Shown here: positions 62,371-64,000 of the stretch, piece by piece
How positions within the stretch are numbered: the first letter of the stretch is position 1
How the letters are laid out: each line of letters opens with the position of its first letter
Assembly: GCA_021201335.1 (NCBI GenBank)
Contig: JAJQFD010000061.1
Location: 16,881-80,880, forward strand
Reading direction: 5' to 3'
Source: Bacteroides sp.
GTDB lineage: Bacteria > Bacteroidota > Bacteroidia > Bacteroidales > Bacteroidaceae
Length of the DNA: 64,000 bases
Notes under the pieces: generated by a model
What the model was told of the DNA's origin: nothing
What the model saw: only the letters and a program-made list of their open reading frames with translations
Databases searched by the model: none
Made by a program: the position numbers and the translations under genes

Positions 62371-64000
62371 ATGAAACCAGATTTTAAAAATATAGATATA
62401 TTCGCCGGATTTCAGCCAGTAAATGGTGCTGAATGGCAAAAAGCTAATAACATTACTGCTAACTGGGAAACTCCGGAACATATTCAGGTTAAACCTGTAT
62501 ATACCAAAGAAGATTTGGAAGGTATGGAGCATCTTGAATATGCTGCAGGTATTCCTCCTTTTCTTCGCGGACCTTACTCTGTGATGTATACTCTTCGTCC
62601 TTGGACAGTCCGTCAGTATGCCGGATTCTCTACAGCTGAAGAATCAAATGCTTTTTATCGTCGTAATCTTGCTTCCGGTCAAAAAGGTCTGTCTGTGGCA
62701 TTCGATTTGGCTACACACCGTGGCTATGATCCTGATCATGAGCGTGTAGTAGGTGATGTGGGTAAAGCTGGGGTTTCTATCTGTTCGCTCGATAATATGA
62801 AAACCCTGTTTGATGGCATTCCATTGAACAAGATGTCTGTATCTATGACGATGAATGGTGCTGTGCTTCCAATTATGGCATTCTATATCAATGCTGGTCT
62901 GGAACAAGGTGCCAAGTTGGAAGAGCTCGCAGGTACTATACAGAACGATATCCTGAAAGAATTCATGGTGCGTAATACTTATATCTATCCACCTGCATTC
63001 TCAATGAAGATTATCTCTGACATCTTCGAATATACTTCGCAGAAGATGCCTAAATTTAACTCCATCTCTATTTCCGGTTACCACATGCAGGAAGCAGGTG
63101 CAACGGCTGATATTGAGTTGGCATATACATTAGCAGATGGATTGGAATACCTTCGCGCAGGTGTAGCGGCAGGTATAGATATTGATGCGTTTGCTCCTCG
63201 TTTGTCATTCTTCTGGGCTATTGGTATGAACCACTTTATGGAGATAGCAAAGATGCGTGCAGCTCGTCTGCTATGGGCGAAGATTGTGAAACAGTTCAAT
63301 CCTAAAAACCCAAAATCTTTGGCATTACGTACCCACTCGCAAACTTCGGGATGGTCACTTACAGAGCAAGATCCTTTTAATAATATAGGCCGCACTTGTA
63401 TTGAAGCGATGGGTGCTGCATTAGGTCATACTCAATCCTTACATACTAATGCGCTGGATGAGGCCATTGCACTTCCAACCGACTTCTCTGCCCGTATTGC
63501 TCGCAATACACAGATCTATATTCAGGAAGAAACCTACATTACCAAGAATGTTGACCCATGGGGCGGTTCTTATTATGTAGAGTCCCTGACGAATGACATT
63601 GTACACAAAGCTTGGGAACTCATTCAGGAAGTTGAAAAACTGGGTGGTATGGCTAAAGCAATCGAAACAGGTATTCCTAAGATGCGTATCGAAGAAGCGG
63701 CTGCTCGTACACAGGCTCGTATTGATTCTGGTTCACAAACGATTGTAGGTGTAAATAAGTACCGTCTGGAAAAAGAAGATCCCATCGATATTCTTGAAAT
63801 TGATAATACGGCTGTTCGTAAAGAACAAATCGAGCGTCTGAAAGAATTAAAAGAAGGTCGTGACGAAGCCAAAGTAAAAGCAGCATTGGAGGCTATTACC
63901 AAATGTGTGGAAACCAAAGAAGGCAATTTGCTGGAGCTGGCTGTAGAAGCTGCCCGCGTACGTGCCACTCTGGGAGAAATCTCGTATGCCTGCGAACAAG
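62371..64000 (+). CDS. mutB: Methylmalonyl-CoA mutase large subunit, cut by the window end
   Basis: 543 codons visible from ATG 62371, no stop; the C-terminal cobalamin-binding domain lies outside. Signature segments: TLRPWTVRQYAGFSTAEESNAFYRRNLASGQKGLSVAFDLATHRGYD, MTMNGAVLPIMAFYI, ISISGYHMQEAGATADIELAYTLADG, LRTHSQTSGWSLTEQDPFNNI, and NVDPWGGSYYVE. These include the substrate and adenosylcobalamin-facing residues (Tyr, His and Arg). The catalytic subunit of the mutase; translationally coupled to mutA. Confidence 0.97.
   Translation, partial: MKPDFKNIDIFAGFQPVNGAEWQKANNITANWETPEHIQVKPVYTKEDLEGMEHLEYAAGIPPFLRGPYSVMYTLRPWTVRQYAGFSTAEESNAFYRRNLASGQKGLSVAFDLATHRGYDPDHERVVGDVGKAGVSICSLDNMKTLFDGIPLNKMSVSMTMNGAVLPIMAFYINAGLEQGAKLEELAGTIQNDILKEFMVRNTYIYPPAFSMKIISDIFEYTSQKMPKFNSISISGYHMQEAGATADIELAYTLADGLEYLRAGVAAGIDIDAFAPRLSFFWAIGMNHFMEIAKMRAARLLWAKIVKQFNPKNPKSLALRTHSQTSGWSLTEQDPFNNIGRTCIEAMGAALGHTQSLHTNALDEAIALPTDFSARIARNTQIYIQEETYITKNVDPWGGSYYVESLTNDIVHKAWELIQEVEKLGGMAKAIETGIPKMRIEEAAARTQARIDSGSQTIVGVNKYRLEKEDPIDILEIDNTAVRKEQIERLKELKEGRDEAKVKAALEAITKCVETKEGNLLELAVEAARVRATLGEISYACEQ

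Overview
The window looks like a chromosomal segment of an AT-rich member of the Bacteroidales (Bacteroidota). The signs are many promoters of the type TTG-N19/20-TAnnTTTG, no clear Shine-Dalgarno sites, lipoproteins with acidic export signals, a TonB-dependent receptor, a class II ribonucleotide reductase close to dnaA, the lysS-gpsA-pgi cluster, and methylmalonyl-CoA mutase small and large subunits. I cannot name the genus from sequence alone. I see no integrase, insertion sequence, prophage, CRISPR array or rRNA, so this is mostly core and metabolic DNA.

Layout. 0-5 kb: tRNA-Ser(GCU), a surface lipoprotein with two spondin_N-like domains, an AraC regulator and an AspT/YidE-type antiporter. 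5-9.5 kb: a potABCD polyamine ABC operon on the minus strand. 9.5-12 kb: a TlpA-like lipoprotein, a 22-bp tandem repeat array and an unknown protein. 12-17.3 kb: a minus-strand operon with two Tat-signal Gfo/Idh/MocA oxidoreductases, a DUF1080-isomerase fusion, an ApbE-like protein and a 77-aa membrane protein; it resembles 3-keto-glycoside pathways. 17.6-27 kb: a zinc protease, a C1-family aminopeptidase, a patatin, a hybrid histidine kinase, small membrane proteins and an M3 peptidase. 27-36 kb: three small winged-helix proteins, a YegP-like protein, an ECF sigma with a membrane partner, a LytTR two-component pair, a VWA remnant, an MGMT-like protein and a HAD hydrolase. 36-43 kb: a TonB receptor with an unusual upstream leader protein, a cell-wall amidase, an MCE protein and dnaA. 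43-64 kb: nitroreductase, nrdJ, malQ, folB, a HAD phosphatase, a lipoprotein, pgi, gpsA, lysS, a MATE pump, a cytidylate-kinase-like protein, a MuiA-like protein and mutA/mutB, with mutB running off the window end.

The most striking features: (1) six genes are each broken by a single-base length change in an A or T run. Read error is the simplest cause, but in the TonB receptor the break falls exactly on an in-phase A_AAA_AAG heptamer, the slippery site of dnaX, below a GGGAGGG sequence. (2) Two intergenic arrays share an exact 22-bp period but differ in sequence. (3) The keto-glycoside-like operon carries a divergent ApbE. (4) A MuiA/DUF4139 protein contains an inserted SusC-plug-like segment. 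(5) A 27-codon membrane-peptide gene has its own promoter.
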